A stretch of 7,576 nt of DNA from Promethearchaeota archaeon. Its GTDB lineage: Archaea > Asgardarchaeota > Lokiarchaeia > Sigyniarchaeales > Promethearchaeaceae. Below are positions 6,194 to 7,576 of this stretch, in pieces. A program made the translations under genes and the position numbers. Position 1 is the first letter of the stretch; every line of letters begins with the position of its first letter. Under the pieces are notes generated by a model. The model was not told the DNA's origin, searched no databases, and worked only from the letters and a program-made list of their open reading frames with translations. Location of the stretch: positions 1 through 7,576 of the forward strand of contig WJKO01000640.1 in the NCBI GenBank assembly GCA_014729055.1, in the 5' to 3' direction.

Positions 6194-6203
6194 CAATTTA
6201 AAC
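6194..6203 (-). promoter_or_regulatory. Candidate TATA box for the minus-strand hydrolase operon
   Basis: GTTTAAATTG on the minus strand is centred about 26 bases before the ATG at 6173 and is preceded by purine-rich bases that could act as a BRE. It would give a leaderless or nearly leaderless mRNA, consistent with the missing SD. A second option is TTTTATATTT at about 6252-6243, which would give a leader of roughly 45 nt. Confidence 0.4.
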
Positions 6204-6256
6204 TCTTATCGTTTTCCACTATTGTTCTCTCTTTAATCGAAAATATAAAATGCAAT

Positions 6257-6268
6257 GTTTTCATATAA
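6257..6268 (+). promoter_or_regulatory. Candidate TATA box for the GTPase gene
   Basis: TTTTCATATAAC on the plus strand, centred near 6265, predicts transcription from about 6291, just before ATG 6298 and ATG 6313. If right, it excludes the upstream in-frame ATG at 6250, which would lie inside the promoter. The 124-bp divergent spacer holds the promoters of both flanking units. Confidence 0.35.
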
Positions 6269-6297
6269 CTACAATAGTACATTTGTGCAAGTTCATA

Positions 6298-7344
6298 ATG
6301 AGAGTAATTAGTATGAGAAAAAAGAAACATAAAAATAAGGCACAACATTTTCCTATTGATCAACTATCTGATAAAAAAATAATTCTAACGGGACCACCAG
6401 AGGTGGGTAAAACAACACTTAAATTGACATTTTTTGATAATATTAATCCTGTAAAATTATTAGATCGTACGAATCCTATTTTAGAACCAACAAGGGGTGC
6501 TGAGATCAGCCATTATAACATGTTTAATTCGGAAGTGGGAATATTTGATTTAGCAGGTCAAGAAAACTCAAGTTGGTATGGTGAATCTGCGAAAATTTTC
6601 TCGAACACCGATATATTAGTAGCAATTTTTGATATTAAGACTCGATTGGGTGAAATCACGGATTTTATTATATCTTTATTAGAAATAAAAAAGAAATATT
6701 GCTCCGAGGCTATTTTTTATATAATCATCCATAAGATTGATCTCATTTCAAGATATGACTTATACAAAAAGATTCGTTATTTAAAGAAATTTTTAAAATT
6801 AAAAGAGAAGGATCAAAAAAGTTTTGAGATTTTAACAACATCAATCGAGAAGGAATACTTCCTTGATACATATTTAAAAATACAAGAAATAATTTTATCC
6901 GCAGTAAAGAGAGATATTTATTATATTCCAATAACTGATTATGAAGACTTGAACTTGTGCACTAAAATTATTCTTAAATATGAATACGGTGTTAATTATT
7001 ATCTAATAAATTTACACAATGAGGTCAAGATACCAGAATCTCGACTAGAGAAAATAATTGAACTTTTAAAATACTTACAATTGATTAAAATAAAGAGTTC
7101 GGATATTGGTGAATATGGTCAACAATTTAGGTTAACCGATCGCGCTTATTTTTTACTTTCTAGTATTAAGAAATTGCAGAACAATATTTTAGATAAAATC
7201 AGAATAAAATCGAGTTCACAATACATTACTATTGATACTAAATCAGAAAACCCGAAACCGTCAGAACTGGTACCAATATCCATCGATTCTCCAGAAATGT
7301 TGTTCTATATTTTTTCAAATATTAAAAAAAAATATCTATTCTGA
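6298..7344 (+). CDS. Rag/Arf-like small GTPase with C-terminal winged-helix-like extension
   Basis: From ATG 6298 the product is 348 aa. All GTPase motifs are present: G1 GPPEVGKTT (32-40), a switch I with LEPTRGAE (62-69), G3 DLAGQE (84-89) with the catalytic-type Gln Q88, G4 HKID (145-148) and G5 TSI (181-183). HKxD and TSI followed by an aromatic-rich helix are typical of Rag/Gtr GTPases, and DxxGQE is shared by Arf and Rag. GTP binding and hydrolysis are therefore expected. After residue 200 there is no obvious roadblock domain. Instead, residues about 213-295 read as a winged helix: a helix, ESRLEKIIELLKYLQLIKIK as candidate recognition helix and strand, a wing, then QQFRLTDRAYFLLSSI, as in many archaeal wHTH proteins. 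No lipidation Cys is at the C-terminus. The start could be ATG 6250, 6298 or 6313; 6250 adds 16 hydrophobic/aromatic-rich residues and lies in the likely promoter. The gene is divergent from the hydrolase operon and overlaps the convergent downstream gene by 9 bp. Partner and role are unknown. Confidence 0.85.
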   Translation: MRVISMRKKKHKNKAQHFPIDQLSDKKIILTGPPEVGKTTLKLTFFDNINPVKLLDRTNPILEPTRGAEISHYNMFNSEVGIFDLAGQENSSWYGESAKIFSNTDILVAIFDIKTRLGEITDFIISLLEIKKKYCSEAIFYIIIHKIDLISRYDLYKKIRYLKKFLKLKEKDQKSFEILTTSIEKEYFLDTYLKIQEIILSAVKRDIYYIPITDYEDLNLCTKIILKYEYGVNYYLINLHNEVKIPESRLEKIIELLKYLQLIKIKSSDIGEYGQQFRLTDRAYFLLSSIKKLQNNILDKIRIKSSSQYITIDTKSENPKPSELVPISIDSPEMLFYIFSNIKKKYLF

Positions 7345-7576
7345 AGTTTCTTCTGAACTTATTCCTGCTTGTTTAAACATCTTTTTTAATTCTCCAAGTA
7401 CAGATTTTCTACTTACTGGTTCTCCTGTAGATTCTGTGACCATTTCCGCAGCTCTTGCAATATCACTGGGCTTTATTGGTATCTCATCCTCTTTAGTTTC
7501 TTGAATCTGATCATTTTCATCTTTATAAAGATGAGGGGGTTTACTATCTGATATTAGATTAGCTATGTATTCTTGA
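7336..7576 (-). CDS. C-terminal part of an unidentified protein, cut by the window edge
   Basis: An open minus-strand frame of 79 codons enters from the right edge and stops at TAG (7338-7336); its start lies outside the window. An acidic, charged stretch (HLYKDENDQIQETKEDEI) is followed by a likely helical pair, SDIARAAEMVTESTGEPVSR then KSVLGELKKMFKQAGI, and a Ser/Glu-rich tail. Charged residues and helix-friendly composition, and the absence of stops over 240 bases of AT-rich DNA, favour a real gene. Its end overlaps the GTPase's 3' end by 9 bp in convergent orientation. I do not recognise the family, and there is no membrane segment in the visible part. The plus-strand frame across the same bases (7232-7504) is its antisense shadow. 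Confidence 0.65.
   Translation of the reverse strand, partial: QEYIANLISDSKPPHLYKDENDQIQETKEDEIPIKPSDIARAAEMVTESTGEPVSRKSVLGELKKMFKQAGISSEETSE

Noticed and set aside
6181..6363. Minus-strand 60-aa ORF just upstream of the 112-aa gene
   Set aside because: It spans the divergent promoter region and the GTPase start; the translation is rich in Phe, Cys and Tyr with no recognisable domain or SD.
7232..7504. Plus-strand 90-aa ORF past the GTPase
   Set aside because: It overlaps the end of the GTPase in another frame and is antisense to the better-looking truncated minus-strand gene.
1..7576. CRISPR array, insertion sequence, tRNA or rRNA
   Set aside because: No regularly spaced repeats, transposase frame, terminal inverted repeats or tRNA cloverleaf consensus were seen on either strand.

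Overview
This is an AT-rich window (about one third G+C by eye) that reads as an anaerobic archaeon, most likely an Asgard (Loki-like) lineage. Three things point there. First, a Rag/Arf-like small GTPase carries a C-terminal extension, in the style of the Asgard GTPase expansions. Second, there is a methanogen-type two-gene homocysteine synthesis module (DUF39/HcyBio-CBS plus NIL-ferredoxin). Third, some genes have Shine-Dalgarno (SD) sequences while others have TATA-like boxes about 26 nt before an SD-less start codon, as expected for leaderless archaeal mRNAs. The lineage call is inference; there is no rRNA or other phylogenetic marker in the window.

Layout. Positions 1-300 are non-coding apart from a doubtful 26-codon leader ORF. 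A plus-strand block follows: an opine/octopine-dehydrogenase-family oxidoreductase (301-1398), a 145-bp spacer with U-run terminator-like tracts and a 14-bp palindrome, then a tight operon of the HcyBio-CBS sulfurtransferase (1544-3049) and its NIL/2x[4Fe-4S] ferredoxin partner (3062-3451). Facing it on the minus strand is a three-gene block, read right to left: a 112-aa putative helix-turn-helix protein (6173-5835), an epoxide-hydrolase-type alpha/beta hydrolase overlapping it by ATGA (5838-4852), and a CE15-like carbohydrate esterase without a signal peptide (4783-3500). Divergent from that block is the GTPase (about 6298-7344). It overlaps tail-to-tail by 9 bp with an unidentified gene on the minus strand that runs off the right edge (7576-7336).

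How the genes fit together. The HcyBio and ferredoxin proteins together should make L-homocysteine from aspartate semialdehyde and sulfide, feeding methionine and S-adenosylmethionine. The opine dehydrogenase lies upstream on the same strand, but the spacer argues for separate transcription and no shared pathway is evident. The minus-strand block pairs a likely DNA-binding protein with two alpha/beta hydrolases, one opening epoxides and one cleaving uronate-type esters. It looks like a small, self-regulated cytosolic catabolic or detoxification unit, and the CE15 gene is probably of bacterial origin. The most novel-looking items are the GTPase with a probable winged-helix tail, the leaderless CE15/epoxide hydrolase/HTH unit, and the palindromic candidate operator in front of the homocysteine operon.
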